Source: an uncultured Elusimicrobiales bacterium
GTDB lineage: Bacteria; Elusimicrobiota; Elusimicrobia; Elusimicrobiales; Elusimicrobiaceae
Assembly: GCA_944326765.1 (NCBI GenBank)
Contig: CALVFE010000004.1
Location: forward strand, 1-58,767
Length of the DNA: 58,767 bases
Direction of reading: 5' to 3'
Part shown: positions 1-8,338 of the stretch, one piece after another
How positions within the stretch are numbered: the first letter of the stretch is position 1
Layout of the letters: every line of letters starts with the position of its first letter
The notes under the pieces: model-generated
The model's input: only the letters and a program-made list of their open reading frames with translations
Told to the model about the DNA's origin: nothing
The model's database searches: none
Made by a program: the position numbers and the translations under genes

Positions 1-58
1 TGGCATGGGCGACGTGGGATACTGCACCGTTGCCGTCCATAGCAACTAGTTTAGCCAT
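1..58 (-). CDS. nifJ: Pyruvate:ferredoxin (flavodoxin) oxidoreductase, N-terminal tip only
   Basis: Only the first 19 codons lie in the window; the gene runs off the left edge. The readable N-terminus, MAKLVAMDGNGAVSHVAHA, fits the family start (Met-Asp-Gly-Asn followed by Ala-Ala-x-His-Val-Ala) of the single-chain homodimeric enzyme. This enzyme oxidises pyruvate to acetyl-CoA and CO2 while reducing ferredoxin or flavodoxin in the cytoplasm. The ATG at 58 has a good ribosome site (AAAGGAG) 8-10 nt upstream. Together with ackA at 38.6-40.0 kb it suggests pyruvate fermentation to acetate. The short visible part limits certainty, and a related 2-oxoacid oxidoreductase is not excluded. Confidence 0.7.
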   Translation of the reverse strand, partial: MAKLVAMDGNGAVSHVAHA

Positions 59-177
59 AATAGAGAAGTCTCCTTTTTGCGTAAATTAAAACGGTCTTTC
101 TGCGCATATCAAATGCGCCAGCCCGGAGGGATACTCCGGCCTGTATATATTGTATAACTTTGGTCTGTATTTGGCAA
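59..177 (-). promoter_or_regulatory. nifJ promoter and hairpin-bearing leader
   Basis: On the minus strand TTGCCA (177-172), a 17-nt spacer and TACAAT (154-149) form a near-consensus sigma-70 promoter with a start expected near 142. The roughly 84-nt leader begins almost at once with a stem-loop (CCGGAG/CTCCGG, 139-123). A second follows (GCGCAT/ATGCGC, 118-102), then the ribosome site. The rest of the 59-381 gap holds the plus-strand promoter of the next gene and an 8-bp inverted repeat (TTTCTCCG/CGGAGAAA, about 266-300). Confidence 0.6.
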
Positions 178-302
178 ACGGTTACTTACCGGGCGGTAAA
201 TAAAAATAATGCATTAAAAATGCTGGGGAAGCCGTTTGGGTTTTTAAAAAAGGAAGTTCGGGCTTTCTCCGACGTGCTAAGATTTTTTTGCGGAGAAAAC
301 AC

Positions 303-333
303 TTGACTTAAAGTTTACTCTAACTGCTACAAT
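303..333 (+). promoter_or_regulatory. Promoter of the DUF362 lipoprotein gene
   Basis: TTGACT (303-308) and TACAAT (328-333) are separated by 19 nt, slightly long for sigma-70. They sit about 50 nt before the ATG at 382. The call rests on box similarity and position only. Confidence 0.45.
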
Positions 334-381
334 AATCTACAAACCGCCCCAAAAGTGCGGTTTGGAGAAAGAGGAGGAAAA

Positions 382-1347
382 ATGAAACACTTCAGCCTAT
401 TGGCTTTTGTTTTTGCGGGCGTTTTGTTGTCTGCGTGCGGCGCTAAGGAAACCGTACCTGCTCCAGCTGCGGAGCCGGCGGCCAAGTCGGTCGTTTATTT
501 TACCGAGGATATCAGCCCCGAAGGGTTGGTGAAAATTTACGATAAAATTTCCGAAAATGTAACCGGAAAAGTGGCTATTAAAGTGCATACGGGCGAGCCG
601 CACGGCCCTAACATTATTCCGCGCGATATGGTCAAAGCGCTCCAGCAGCACATTCCCAACAGCAATTTAGTGGAGACCAATACGCTCTACGAAGGCGGCC
701 GCCATACCACGGAACTGCATCGTCAAACCATTAAGACAAACGGTTGGGATTTTTGCGAAGTGGATATTATGGACGCCGACGGTGCGGTAATGCTGCCCAT
801 CAAAGGCGGCAAGCATTTTAAGGAAATGTCCGTGGGCAAAAACTTGTTAAACTACGATTCTATGGTCGTATTGACCCATTTTAAAGGGCATACGATGGGC
901 GGTTTTGGCGGTTCGCTTAAAAATATCGCCATCGGCTGTGCGGACGCCAAAGTGGGCAAAGCCATGCAGCACGGCAGCCAAGGCAGCGACCTCTGGCGCG
1001 CCAATAAAGAACTGTTTATGGAAAATATGGTGGAAGGCGGCAAAGCCGTAACCGATCATTTCGGCAAAAACATTGTATATATCAATGTGCTTCGCAATAT
1101 GTCGGTAGACTGCGACTGCGCCGGCACTTCCGCCGCCGAACCCAAGACCCGCAATGTAGGCATTTTGGCTTCTACCGATATTTTGGCGGTAGATCAGGCT
1201 TCGGTGGATATGGTATATGCTTTGCCCGATGAAGAATCTCACGATTTAAAAGAACGCATTGAATCGCGCAAAGGACTTCACCAGCTTACCTATATGAAAG
1301 AAATGGGTATGGGCAACAACGAATATGAATTGATTCAATTAGACTAA
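382..1347 (+). CDS. DUF362 domain lipoprotein
   Basis: A 321-residue exported lipoprotein. The start was placed at the ATG at 382, not the in-frame GTG at 355, because GAGGAGG (371-377) is well spaced to 382 and the protein then opens with a signal peptide ending in the lipobox LSAC (Cys at residue 19). After a short Ala/Pro linker the rest matches the DUF362 family by its core features: a His-Gly-Pro-Asn segment near residue 75, a HFKGHTMGGFGGSLKN-like stretch near residue 170, a Cys-Asp-Cys motif near residue 245 and the ILASTDILAVDQASVD-like C-terminal block. DUF362 proteins are often linked to iron-sulfur or redox proteins, but the biochemical role is not established. It has its own promoter and a terminator right after the stop, so it is probably monocistronic. 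Family call firm, function unknown. Confidence 0.8.
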   Translation: MKHFSLLAFVFAGVLLSACGAKETVPAPAAEPAAKSVVYFTEDISPEGLVKIYDKISENVTGKVAIKVHTGEPHGPNIIPRDMVKALQQHIPNSNLVETNTLYEGGRHTTELHRQTIKTNGWDFCEVDIMDADGAVMLPIKGGKHFKEMSVGKNLLNYDSMVVLTHFKGHTMGGFGGSLKNIAIGCADAKVGKAMQHGSQGSDLWRANKELFMENMVEGGKAVTDHFGKNIVYINVLRNMSVDCDCAGTSAAEPKTRNVGILASTDILAVDQASVDMVYALPDEESHDLKERIESRKGLHQLTYMKEMGMGNNEYELIQLD

Positions 1348-1369
1348 GTTTGCAGCCGATCGAAAATAA

Positions 1370-1400
1370 CCGCCCGCTGTTTGCAGCGGGCGGTTGTTTT
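1370..1400 (+). terminator. Intrinsic terminator of the DUF362 gene
   Basis: A perfect 10-bp GC-rich stem (CCGCCCGCTG/CAGCGGGCGG) with a 4-nt loop is followed by TTGTTTT. The -35 region of the next gene probably lies in its tail (TTGTTT 1394-1399, TATACT 1416-1421). Confidence 0.9.
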
Positions 1401-1459
1401 CGGATATTTTTTTGTTATACTAATATTTAGGTTTTATTTCATAAAAAGGAGATTTCCGC

Positions 1460-1924
1460 ATGAAACAGGGTTTTACATTAATTGAATTGATGGTGGTGGT
1501 GCTTATTATTGGTATTTTGTCTGGGATTGCTTTGCCCCAATATCAGCGATCCGTGGAAAAAGCTCGTACGGCGGAGGCGATGCTGACAACTAAAAATATT
1601 GTAGATGCCGCCGCCATTTATGCCACCACTTACAGGCAATGTCCGGGATCTTTGTCGGATCTGGACATTAAGGTAAATCCCAATACTAAAAACTGGAACT
1701 TTGGTTTAACCAAGGAAGGAGAACGAAATTGCGGAGCAACGGTTTCTCCTACACAAGGAACCGCTTTTACCGCGGCGCGTATTTTGGTTAAAAATTCTGC
1801 TACTTCCCCTTCCAAATTCGACACGGGAACGATGTATTGGCATTGTACAAGCGGTTCTTGTACCGAATTTTTTACGATGATTAACGTACAGCCCATTTCC
1901 GGGAGTACCGTTTATTATCAGTGA
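1460..1924 (+). CDS. Type IV pilin / pseudopilin-like prepilin
   Basis: A 154-residue prepilin with a very short leader (MKQG) and the class III prepilin signal GFTLIELMVVVLIIGIL: cleavage after Gly4, Phe1 and the conserved Glu5 of the mature protein. The hydrophobic N-terminal helix is followed by the ALPQYQRSVEKAR motif common to PilE/PulG-type subunits. The C-terminal globular part has four cysteines (WHCTSGSC near the end) that could form a D-region-like loop. It would be processed by a prepilin peptidase and assembled by type IV pilus or type II secretion machinery, neither of which is in this window. AAAAGGAG at 1444-1451 supports the start. It stands alone between two terminators, like the pilin genes at 6.1 and 20.0 kb. 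Confidence 0.9.
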   Translation: MKQGFTLIELMVVVLIIGILSGIALPQYQRSVEKARTAEAMLTTKNIVDAAAIYATTYRQCPGSLSDLDIKVNPNTKNWNFGLTKEGERNCGATVSPTQGTAFTAARILVKNSATSPSKFDTGTMYWHCTSGSCTEFFTMINVQPISGSTVYYQ

Positions 1925-1943
1925 TTTAAATGTTGTTTTATTT

Positions 1944-1971
1944 CCCCGTCCGATACGGACGGGGATTTTTT
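1944..1971 (+). terminator. Intrinsic terminator of the first pilin gene
   Basis: The 9-bp stem CCCCGTCCG/CGGACGGGG has a 3-nt loop and is followed by ATTTTTTA. Confidence 0.9.
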
Positions 1972-2151
1972 ATATCTGGTTGAATGAAGATCTTTTCCAA
2001 TCGGGTAAACGAAAAAATCGCCAAATAAAGATGGTCTTTTCGCCTTTTAAAAGGAGCTTCTTCCATAAAATGTTTAGCCGCGGATGTCGTATCCTTTTTA
2101 ACCTCTTGTAACGAAAAAGGGGCGAGCATAGTTTTGGGAGGAGCAAATTTA

Positions 2152-2163
2152 TATAATCTAATT
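2152..2163 (+). promoter_or_regulatory. -10 box of a predicted leaderless transcript
   Basis: TATAAT (2152-2157) is followed by six bases and then the ATG at 2164, so transcription would start on the A of the start codon. The nearest Shine-Dalgarno-like stretch (GGGAGGAG, 2136-2143) ends 20 nt before the ATG, too far to serve it. No good -35 box is visible. Confidence 0.45.
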
Positions 2164-3369
2164 ATGTCTATAAACCAATGGATTTGTTCCGTTCGTCCGC
2201 TGTGTGTAATTTACGAAACGCTGCGCTGGCTGTGGCATAAAATTTTCTTTTTTATCCGCACCCATACCCCCGTGTGGTACCGTTTTGACAAAAAACATCA
2301 GCCGGGCGAACCCGTAAGGGAAACCTTGCCTTTGGATCACAATTGGTACCGCATCTGCCGCCCGCTTTACCGGCATGAACACGTCTATTACGATTTAGAC
2401 AAAGCCTTGCAAGTAAATCCAAACGTAAAAGGGGTGGCGCTGATCTTTTTTATGGGGATAGGCGACTACCTCTATACAACACCAATGTTGGCAGCACTCA
2501 AGAAAAAATACGCGAAATTGCCTTTTTATGCCTATGTCGGCGCACAGTTTGACCGCAACAACTCTCCGTTGGTTGGCAAACTTCTTTCGGAGAATCCTCA
2601 TTTTGAAAAAGTTTTTTATTTTAACGGTACCCGACATCCGCTGATTTGGAAAAATTATAATTACGAACAAGCCTTTAAAGATATTCCCGACGGTTTTTTG
2701 GCGGTTCCTGTGTATTATGATTACGGCGTACATGTGCCGCACCGCGTAACGAGTTTGTTTGAAACTTTTTCGCTTCCCGTTCCGCAAGAAACGCCCGCCC
2801 CTCGAATGTATTTTCCGCAGACGGTGGCTCCTGTGGTGGAAGATTATTTGACACGCGTACGCAAGGGAGTGTGCGGTAAAAAAGGGATTGTGTTTCTGCA
2901 ACTGGATTCCCGCGGTTCTAACTACGTCTATCCGCAGATGAAAGCGCTGGCCTCCGGGCTGATAAAAGAAGGTTATTTTGTGATGAGCGTTACGAAAGGC
3001 GGTCCTGTTGAAAACCCGGATTATCTGGAAGTGGATATTAAAAAACTCGCCATCAACCAAACTTGGCAGCTGTTGGCTATCCTCAAACAAGAGTATCCGC
3101 TGTATGTGATAGCGGTAAACTCTGTATTCTGGGCGGCTTCGGCCGGACTGGGACTTCCCAATTTAGGACTTCAGCACTGGATAGACAAGAAAGTGCATAA
3201 CCTGTGGTATCCCAATATAGAAGTGGTTACGAATTATATTTATCCGCTTTTGCCGCGGGGAAAACAAATTTTTGCCCCGCCTGAAAGTTATACGCAGCAT
3301 AATAAAAAAATCATTGATTACAAACCCGATTGGGTCGTCAAATGGTTTAAAGAAAAGTTTGAAAAATAA
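2164..3369 (+). CDS. Glycosyltransferase family 9-like protein
   Basis: A 401-residue cytoplasmic or membrane-associated protein with a GT9-like (ADP-heptose:LPS heptosyltransferase superfamily) layout. After an unusual N-terminal stretch of about 90 residues rich in Trp, Arg and His, the Rossmann start reads ALIFFMGIGDYLYTTPMLAALKKKY, where Gly-Ile-Gly-Asp replaces the usual Gly-x-Gly-Asp. The C-terminal half has the VNSVFWAASAGLGLPNLGLQ block that corresponds to the family's Asp-Ser-Gly-x-x-His nucleotide-sugar site, but the Asp and His are not conserved. It is therefore a divergent member, perhaps with another sugar donor or no activity. Start chosen at ATG 2164 because a TATAAT lies six bases upstream; a TTG at 2134 is the alternative. 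It probably acts in envelope polysaccharide or LPS synthesis. Confidence 0.6.
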   Translation: MSINQWICSVRPLCVIYETLRWLWHKIFFFIRTHTPVWYRFDKKHQPGEPVRETLPLDHNWYRICRPLYRHEHVYYDLDKALQVNPNVKGVALIFFMGIGDYLYTTPMLAALKKKYAKLPFYAYVGAQFDRNNSPLVGKLLSENPHFEKVFYFNGTRHPLIWKNYNYEQAFKDIPDGFLAVPVYYDYGVHVPHRVTSLFETFSLPVPQETPAPRMYFPQTVAPVVEDYLTRVRKGVCGKKGIVFLQLDSRGSNYVYPQMKALASGLIKEGYFVMSVTKGGPVENPDYLEVDIKKLAINQTWQLLAILKQEYPLYVIAVNSVFWAASAGLGLPNLGLQHWIDKKVHNLWYPNIEVVTNYIYPLLPRGKQIFAPPESYTQHNKKIIDYKPDWVVKWFKEKFEK

Positions 3370-3371
3370 AA

Positions 3372-3397
3372 AAAGGGCTTCTTTTAAGAAGCCCTTT
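3372..3397. terminator. Bidirectional terminator between convergent genes
   Basis: AAAGGGCTTCTT/AAGAAGCCCTTT is a perfect 12-bp stem with a 2-nt spacer and A/T runs on both sides. It serves the GT9-like gene (+) and the nitroreductase gene (-). Confidence 0.85.
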
Positions 3398-3409
3398 CAA
3401 ACGGGTACA

Positions 3410-3952
3410 TTATTCGTATTTGTTATAGCTGACTATCTGCTCGAACGATTCGCGCGGCCGCGGGGCGGGTTCTTCGTCGGGATAGCCTACGGCGATTAAA
3501 TGTTCGATTTTTTTGCCTTTGGGGAGGTGGAAAAATGCTTCGGCCTTATCCGAATTTAACCACCCGATCCAGCAGGTTCCCAACCCCAAATCGTGTGCAC
3601 GCAGTACAAAATGTTCTCCGGAAATGCCTTGATCTACCAAATAAAATTCCGTACGCCGAAAGAAATTGCCGATCCGGCTGGTAAAAGAGCCTTTATCCGA
3701 TACGGCGGCAATCAGAACGGGGGCTTTTTCGGCAAATTTGGTCATCGCATATACGCCCGAAAAAACTTCTTTGCAGAAGGCTTCTTTTACTTTTGGATCG
3801 TCAATCACAATGTAGTGCCACGGCTGCGAATTACACGCCGACGGTGCCAATCGGGCGGCTTCTAAACATTCGTTTATTTTCTCCCGCTCCACAGGTTTAT
3901 CTTGATATTTGCGCACGCTGCGGCGTGCTCTGATTACGTCCATTAATTCCAT
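3410..3952 (-). CDS. Nitroreductase family FMN-dependent oxidoreductase
   Basis: A 180-residue cytoplasmic flavoprotein of the nitroreductase superfamily. The FMN-binding motif RARRSVRKYQDKPV is at residues 8-21, SACNSQPWHYIVI at 38-50, and the C-terminal GLGTCWIGWLNSDKAEAF and IAVGYPDEEPAPRPR blocks are present. Such enzymes reduce nitro, quinone or other electron-poor substrates with NAD(P)H; the substrate cannot be read from sequence. The length suits the short, single-domain members common in anaerobes. GAGGAA lies 8 nt before the ATG at 3952. Transcribed alone, divergent to dapF. Confidence 0.88.
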   Translation of the reverse strand: MELMDVIRARRSVRKYQDKPVEREKINECLEAARLAPSACNSQPWHYIVIDDPKVKEAFCKEVFSGVYAMTKFAEKAPVLIAAVSDKGSFTSRIGNFFRRTEFYLVDQGISGEHFVLRAHDLGLGTCWIGWLNSDKAEAFFHLPKGKKIEHLIAVGYPDEEPAPRPRESFEQIVSYNKYE

Positions 3953-3989
3953 AAATCGGCTTCCTCTGTTTCTTAAAGATAAAAATATA

Positions 3990-4029
3990 TTACCAAATTG
4001 CCCGTTTGTTTTTATAAAATAACTGTATT
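3990..4029 (+). promoter_or_regulatory. dapF promoter with a leader of about 5 nt
   Basis: TTACCA (3990-3995), a 17-nt spacer and TATAAA (4013-4018) place the transcript start near 4025, five bases before the dapF ATG. There is no ribosome-binding sequence in between. Confidence 0.5.
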
Positions 4030-4866
4030 ATGCAATTTACAAAATATACAGGACTTGGAAACGATTTCGTCATTGTTGACGGAAAAACCGCTCGGAATGT
4101 GCAAGATCCTTTCGCACTTTCTCGGAAAATTTGCGATCGGCATTTCGGGGTGGGAGCAGATGGATTGGTGCTTCTGTTGCCTTCTCAGACGGCCGATATG
4201 CGTATGCAAATTATTAATTCGGACGGCAGCGAGGCCGAAATGTGCGGCAATGCCACGCGGTGTGTAGCGCTTCATCTGTACCGCCGGGGAATCGTCCGGA
4301 AAAAACAGATTTCTTTGGAAACGCTGGCGGGCATTATTCATACCGATATCATAGACGAGATAAACGGTATGGTGCGGGTGGATATGGGCGTGCCGCGGCT
4401 GACGCGGGGGGAAATCCCGATGACGGGGATCTCCAGCGATCAGGCGGTAAACGTAGCCTTGCGGGCGTGCGGCACGGAATTTTGCGGTACGGCGGTTTCT
4501 ATGGGAAATCCGCATTTCGTCATTTTTGTAGAAAATGCTGAAAAGGCGCCGTTGGAGGTGTGGGGGCCTGCCTTGGAAACCCACGATGCTTTCCCGCGCA
4601 AAACAAATGTGGAATTTGTACAGGCGCTAAATGGCCATACCGTGCGTATGCGCGTGTGGGAGCGCGGGGCGGGGATTACCAAAGCTTGTGGAACCGGGGC
4701 TTGCGCTACTGCGGTGGCGTGCGTTCTTAATCATAAAACGGGAAATACAGTAACCGTAAAGTTAGACGGCGGCGATCTGACGATCGAATGGCCGGCAGGA
4801 AAAAATATCTTTATGACCGGTCCGGCGACGGAAGTGTTTACCGGAGATTATAAGGGGGAAGTATGA
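4030..4866 (+). CDS. dapF: Diaminopimelate epimerase
   Basis: A 278-residue cofactor-independent racemase that converts LL- to meso-diaminopimelate for lysine and peptidoglycan. Both catalytic cysteines are visible: Cys72 in [10 protein letters not shown] and Cys220 in [12 protein letters not shown]. The N-terminal signature [16 protein letters not shown] is complete, and the length is typical. The stop codon overlaps the dapL start by 4 nt (ATGA), so the two successive steps are translationally coupled. No Shine-Dalgarno sequence precedes the ATG; a -10 box lies 11 nt upstream, suggesting a very short leader. Confidence 0.97.
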   Translation: MQFTKYTGLGNDFVIVDGKTARNVQDPFALSRKICDRHFGVGADGLVLLLPSQTADMRMQIINSDGSEAEMCGNATRCVALHLYRRGIVRKKQISLETLAGIIHTDIIDEINGMVRVDMGVPRLTRGEIPMTGISSDQAVNVALRACGTEFCGTAVSMGNPHFVIFVENAEKAPLEVWGPALETHDAFPRKTNVEFVQALNGHTVRMRVWERGAGITKACGTGACATAVACVLNHKTGNTVTVKLDGGDLTIEWPAGKNIFMTGPATEVFTGDYKGEV

Positions 4867-6092
4867 CATTGTTAAATGAAAATTATTTAAAATTACCAGG
4901 CAGTTATCTTTTTTCCACCATTGCTAAACGCGTGGCGGCTTACAAGCAAGAAAACCCCGGCAAACAAGTAATCAGCTTGGGCATCGGCGATGTATCCCGT
5001 CCGTTGGTGCCGGCCGTAGTGGAGGCGTTGCATAAAGCGTCTGACGAAATGGGGCGCGCCGAAACATTTCGCGGCTACGGACCGGAACAAGGGTACGCTT
5101 TTTTGCGGGAAGCGATTTTAAAACATGATTATTTGGATCGGGATATTCCACTGGAAGCCGATGAAATTTTTGTCAGCGACGGCGCCAAAAGCGATGTAGC
5201 TAACTTCCAGGAATTGTTTGACGTTTCCTGCAAGGTGGCTTTGCAGGATCCGGTTTATCCTGTTTATTTGGATACCAACGTGATGGCCGGCAGAACCGGC
5301 GGTTTTGAAAATGGCCGTTTTGGCGGGATCGTGTATTTGCCGTGTACGGAAGAAAACAATTTTATCCCGCAATTTCCAAAAGAACGGGTGGATTTGGTAT
5401 ATTTGTGTTCCCCCAATAACCCCACCGGATCCGCTATGACGCGCCCGGAGTTAAAAAAATGGGTGGATTGGGCGACCGAAAATAACTGCATCATTTTGTA
5501 CGATTCCGCTTACGAAGCGTTTATTACCCAGCCGGATGTACCCCATTCCATTTATGAAATCCCGGGTGCGCAAAAAGTAGCGGTAGAGTTTCGCTCCTTT
5601 TCTAAAACGGCTGGTTTTACCGGTACGCGCTGCGCTTATACGGTGGTTCCAAAAGCTTTGCAAGTTTTTGACCGTGCAGGCAAACCTCATTGCTTAAATG
5701 CTCTGTGGCTGCGCCGGCAGACAACTAAGTTTAACGGCGTGCCTTATGTGGTGCAGCGAGCGGCTGAGGCAGTCTTTTCCCCTTTAGGCCAAGCCCAAAT
5801 TCAAGCGGTCATCAAAGGATATCAGGAAAATGCACAAGTGATTTTGCAGGCACTCCGGTCGGCCGGATTGATCGCCTTTGGCGGAGTCAATGCTCCCTAC
5901 ATCTGGCTTAAAACGCCTAAAGGAGTGGATTCCTGGGCATTTTTTGATAAGCTGCTTGCGGAAGCTTGCGTGGTAGGAACGCCCGGCGTAGGATTCGGCG
6001 CTTGCGGAGAAGGATATTTCCGTTTGACCGCGTTTAATACCCCGGAACTTACGCAGGAAGCCGCCCGCCGGATTGCGAATCTGAAGTTTTAA
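4863..6092 (+). CDS. dapL: LL-diaminopimelate aminotransferase
   Basis: A 409-residue PLP-dependent class I/II aminotransferase. It converts tetrahydrodipicolinate and glutamate directly to LL-DAP, bypassing the acylated DapD/DapC/DapE steps. DapL hallmarks are visible: [12 protein letters not shown] near residue 40, [15 protein letters not shown] near 75, the [10 protein letters not shown] motif near 183, and the Schiff-base lysine Lys248 in [13 protein letters not shown]. The length matches the family. GGGGGAAG just upstream of the ATG inside dapF serves as ribosome site. The pairing with dapF gives a complete route from tetrahydrodipicolinate to meso-DAP. Confidence 0.97.
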   Translation: MTLLNENYLKLPGSYLFSTIAKRVAAYKQENPGKQVISLGIGDVSRPLVPAVVEALHKASDEMGRAETFRGYGPEQGYAFLREAILKHDYLDRDIPLEADEIFVSDGAKSDVANFQELFDVSCKVALQDPVYPVYLDTNVMAGRTGGFENGRFGGIVYLPCTEENNFIPQFPKERVDLVYLCSPNNPTGSAMTRPELKKWVDWATENNCIILYDSAYEAFITQPDVPHSIYEIPGAQKVAVEFRSFSKTAGFTGTRCAYTVVPKALQVFDRAGKPHCLNALWLRRQTTKFNGVPYVVQRAAEAVFSPLGQAQIQAVIKGYQENAQVILQALRSAGLIAFGGVNAPYIWLKTPKGVDSWAFFDKLLAEACVVGTPGVGFGACGEGYFRLTAFNTPELTQEAARRIANLKF

Positions 6093-6123
6093 TTGATGGA
6101 GGCTCGGTTTTAAGGGAGGATAT

Positions 6124-6648
6124 ATGAATGAAAAAAGAATAATCGGTTTCAACCGAGGTTTTACTTTGATAGAACTCTTGACGGTTGTGTTAATTATCGG
6201 GGTGTTGACGGCCATTGCTTTGCCGAATTATACGCGTTCTATTGAGCGTGCACGGGCGGTGGAAGCTATGAGCGGGTTAAAAGCGCTTAATGATGCCGTC
6301 TATGCTTATGCGGCCGGCCGTTCGGGGAGTGATACTTGCCCTACTTCGTTTAATAAACTGTCTGTTTCTTATCCGGGGGAGATGAATGCGGATAAAACCA
6401 AAATCACAACCAAGGATTTTGAATTTACGCTTAATTCTGCGACCAATGCTATTATTCCGGGAACGGACTGCCCCGGGATTACCGCAAAGCGATTGGGTGG
6501 CACCAAATATGATTACGTCATTTGGAATCCTTATGTGCGCGGTACGGCGGGGAAAGGAGCTTCTCTGGCGTGTACCAGCGAAACGGCAGCCAGTATTGCT
6601 ATCTGCCAATCCTTGGACTTATATACGGCGGGTGTAAAGCCTTATTAA
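6124..6648 (+). CDS. Type IV pilin / pseudopilin-like prepilin
   Basis: A 174-residue prepilin with a longer, basic leader (12 residues) and the signal RGFTLIELLTVVLIIGVL, with Glu5 conserved. The helix continues into ALPNYTRSIERARAVEAM. The C-terminal domain contains three to four cysteines (near residues 63, 119, 150 and 161). GGGAGGA ends a few bases before the ATG. It follows dapL by 31 nt with no strong terminator between, so read-through is possible, but there is no functional link to DAP synthesis. A type IV pilus or pseudopilus subunit is the best call; the assembly genes are elsewhere. Confidence 0.9.
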   Translation: MNEKRIIGFNRGFTLIELLTVVLIIGVLTAIALPNYTRSIERARAVEAMSGLKALNDAVYAYAAGRSGSDTCPTSFNKLSVSYPGEMNADKTKITTKDFEFTLNSATNAIIPGTDCPGITAKRLGGTKYDYVIWNPYVRGTAGKGASLACTSETAASIAICQSLDLYTAGVKPY

Positions 6649-6671
6649 GATTGGATTTTCCGACTAACAAA

Positions 6672-6706
6672 ATACCGGAAAGTATTGTGCTTTCTGGTAT
6701 TTTTAT
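6672..6706 (+). terminator. Probable terminator of the second pilin gene
   Basis: ATACCGGAAAG and CTTTCTGGTAT form an 11-bp stem with one G-T pair, a 7-nt loop and a short T run. Confidence 0.6.
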
Positions 6707-6795
6707 ATGTTTCTGCCAATCCATTCAAAATATATTTGAGATTTACAGCAAATCAAAAAGTCTTTTCTGACGCTGGGAAAAAGTAAGAACGGTAA

Positions 6796-6830
6796 AATTG
6801 AAAACCCCCGGGTCTAAAAGAACCCGGGGG
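6796..6830 (-). terminator. Terminator of the sirB1-nfeD-qmcA operon
   Basis: CCCCCGGGTT/AACCCGGGGG-type stem (6805-6830). On the minus strand it is followed by TTTTCAATTTT. Confidence 0.85.
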
Positions 6831-6845
6831 ATAAATTTATAGGAT

Positions 6846-7859
6846 TTATTTGTTTGCCGGTACGCCGCCCGTTAAATCTTTAATGGCGGCTACCGCTCCC
6901 AGTACATTAGAAGCTTCGTAGGGCATATAGATAATTTTGTTATCTTTGCCTTCCGTCATTTTGGTCAGGGCTTCAATGTATTTGAGTGAAATCATATAAC
7001 TGGCCGGGTTGGAGGACTGCGCCACTGTACTCGCTACAATTTTGACGGCTTCCGCTTCCGCCTGTGCCACTTTGATTTTAGCTTCCGAGATACCTTCCGC
7101 TTCCAAAATGGCGGCCTGCTTCATCCCTTCCGCTTTTTTGATTTCGGATTCACGCACGGCTTCCGCCTTTAAAATCTGGGCCGTTTTTGTACCTTCCGCT
7201 TCCGTTACCATCGCGCGGCGGTCGCGTTCGGCTTTCATTTGTTTTTCCATCGCTTCGCGGATTCCGGCCGGGGGGATAATATCCTGTAATTCCACCCGGT
7301 TCACTTTTACGCCCCATTTGTTGGTGGCTTCATCTAAAATAACCTGCAGTTTGCTTTTGATGATTTCACGCGAAGTAAGCGTTTGATCCAAATCCATTTC
7401 GCCCGTAATATTTCTTAACGTCGTCTGGGTAAGCTTTTCAATGGCGGTGGGCAGCGATTCTACCTTGTAGGCGGCATTGACGGGGTCGGTAATCTGGAAA
7501 TATAACAGCGCATTGATTTCAATGCTGACGTTATCTTTGGTAATAACGCTCTGGCGCGGCAGATCATACACCGTTTCACGCATATCAATTACGGCGCGCA
7601 TTTCCGTAACCGGTACCGAGCGTACCCGGCCGGTTCCGTCCATATAGTCGCGGTTTTCGCGCCATTGCATCAGATGCGGTTTATCCATGACGGGAATAAT
7701 CCAGTTTATGCCGGGGGTAAGGGTTTCCAGATATTTGCCGAAACGTTCTATAATAACGACTTGTGCCTGTTTTACAATAACAATTCCTTTTGCGATGATA
7801 ACGATGATAAAAACGATAAACGCCGCCAGAAAAAGCATGCCTAATTCATTGATTTCCAT
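6846..7859 (-). CDS. qmcA: SPFH/band-7 (stomatin-like) membrane protein, QmcA family
   Basis: A 337-residue membrane-anchored protein: one N-terminal transmembrane segment (about residues 8-28, FLAAFIVFIIVIIAKGIVIV), then an SPFH/band-7 domain (about 30-190) starting VVIIERFGKYLETLTPGINW. A long Ala/Glu/Lys-rich coiled coil follows (about 195-270), then a hydrophobic-poor tail. SPFH proteins form large membrane cages or microdomains and are linked to protein quality control and membrane fluidity. The neighbour upstream is an NfeD-like protein, the classic partner of this family (compare E. coli qmcA-ybbK). AAGGAG precedes the ATG by 6-10 nt. Last gene of a three-gene operon. Confidence 0.92.
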   Translation of the reverse strand: MEINELGMLFLAAFIVFIIVIIAKGIVIVKQAQVVIIERFGKYLETLTPGINWIIPVMDKPHLMQWRENRDYMDGTGRVRSVPVTEMRAVIDMRETVYDLPRQSVITKDNVSIEINALLYFQITDPVNAAYKVESLPTAIEKLTQTTLRNITGEMDLDQTLTSREIIKSKLQVILDEATNKWGVKVNRVELQDIIPPAGIREAMEKQMKAERDRRAMVTEAEGTKTAQILKAEAVRESEIKKAEGMKQAAILEAEGISEAKIKVAQAEAEAVKIVASTVAQSSNPASYMISLKYIEALTKMTEGKDNKIIYMPYEASNVLGAVAAIKDLTGGVPANK

Positions 7860-7899
7860 GGTTATTCTCCTTATATATTTTGGTATTTTTGACGTGAAA

Positions 7900-8325
7900 T
7901 TATTTTTCGCGTACGGTAAGCGTTACCCCGTCGAGTTTTTCCACAATGCATTCCGTACCGGCGGACAAAGGTTTATGGGAGGTGGCTTTCCAGCTTTCTC
8001 CGCTTACTTTTACCCGCCCCGTATTTTGAACGGGATCGATAGGGGTTTCCACTACGGCCATTTTTCCGATTACATCTTCCGCGGGAGTTTTGACCTGTTT
8101 TGCCTTGGAATATAAATGACGCCGCGCAAAGGGACGGATTCCTACCCATGCGGCGGCGGATATTACGGCAAATAGCGCAACCTGCCCCCAAAGGCCTACT
8201 CCCAGCCAGGCCGCCAGCGAAGCGCCAGCCAAGCCCAATCCTAAACAAGCCAGCGAAAATTCCATCGTAAACATTTCCCCGATGAAACAGCCTACGGCCA
8301 GAATCAACCATATATAGTAATTCAT
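7900..8325 (-). CDS. NfeD-like membrane protein, SPFH partner
   Basis: A 141-residue short NfeD (YbbK-type). About three closely packed transmembrane segments occupy residues 3-75, followed by a cytosolic OB-fold-like domain (about 85-141: IGKMAVVETPIDPVQNTGRVKVSGESWKA). The Gly-x-Val-x-Val-x-Gly-Glu-x-Trp segment is the NfeD OB signature. No ClpP-like protease domain is present, so this is the short form. It lies directly upstream of qmcA and 13 nt downstream of the sirB1-like gene with a strong ribosome site (GGGAGGA), supporting a shared membrane-microdomain role. Confidence 0.88.
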   Translation of the reverse strand: MNYYIWLILAVGCFIGEMFTMEFSLACLGLGLAGASLAAWLGVGLWGQVALFAVISAAAWVGIRPFARRHLYSKAKQVKTPAEDVIGKMAVVETPIDPVQNTGRVKVSGESWKATSHKPLSAGTECIVEKLDGVTLTVREK

Positions 8326-8338
8326 CTGTCCTCCCGGA

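Noticed and set aside
847-1242. Long minus-strand frame inside the DUF362 gene
   Set aside because: It is a shadow of the plus-strand gene; no ribosome site and no family features.
1938-2129. Minus-strand open frame of 63 codons before the GT9-like gene
   Set aside because: It runs through the terminator of the pilin gene, has no ribosome site, and its composition is not protein-like.
2395-3090. 231-codon minus-strand frame inside the GT9-like gene
   Set aside because: It lies fully within the coding strand's better supported gene and has a His/Arg/Phe-rich composition typical of antisense reading.
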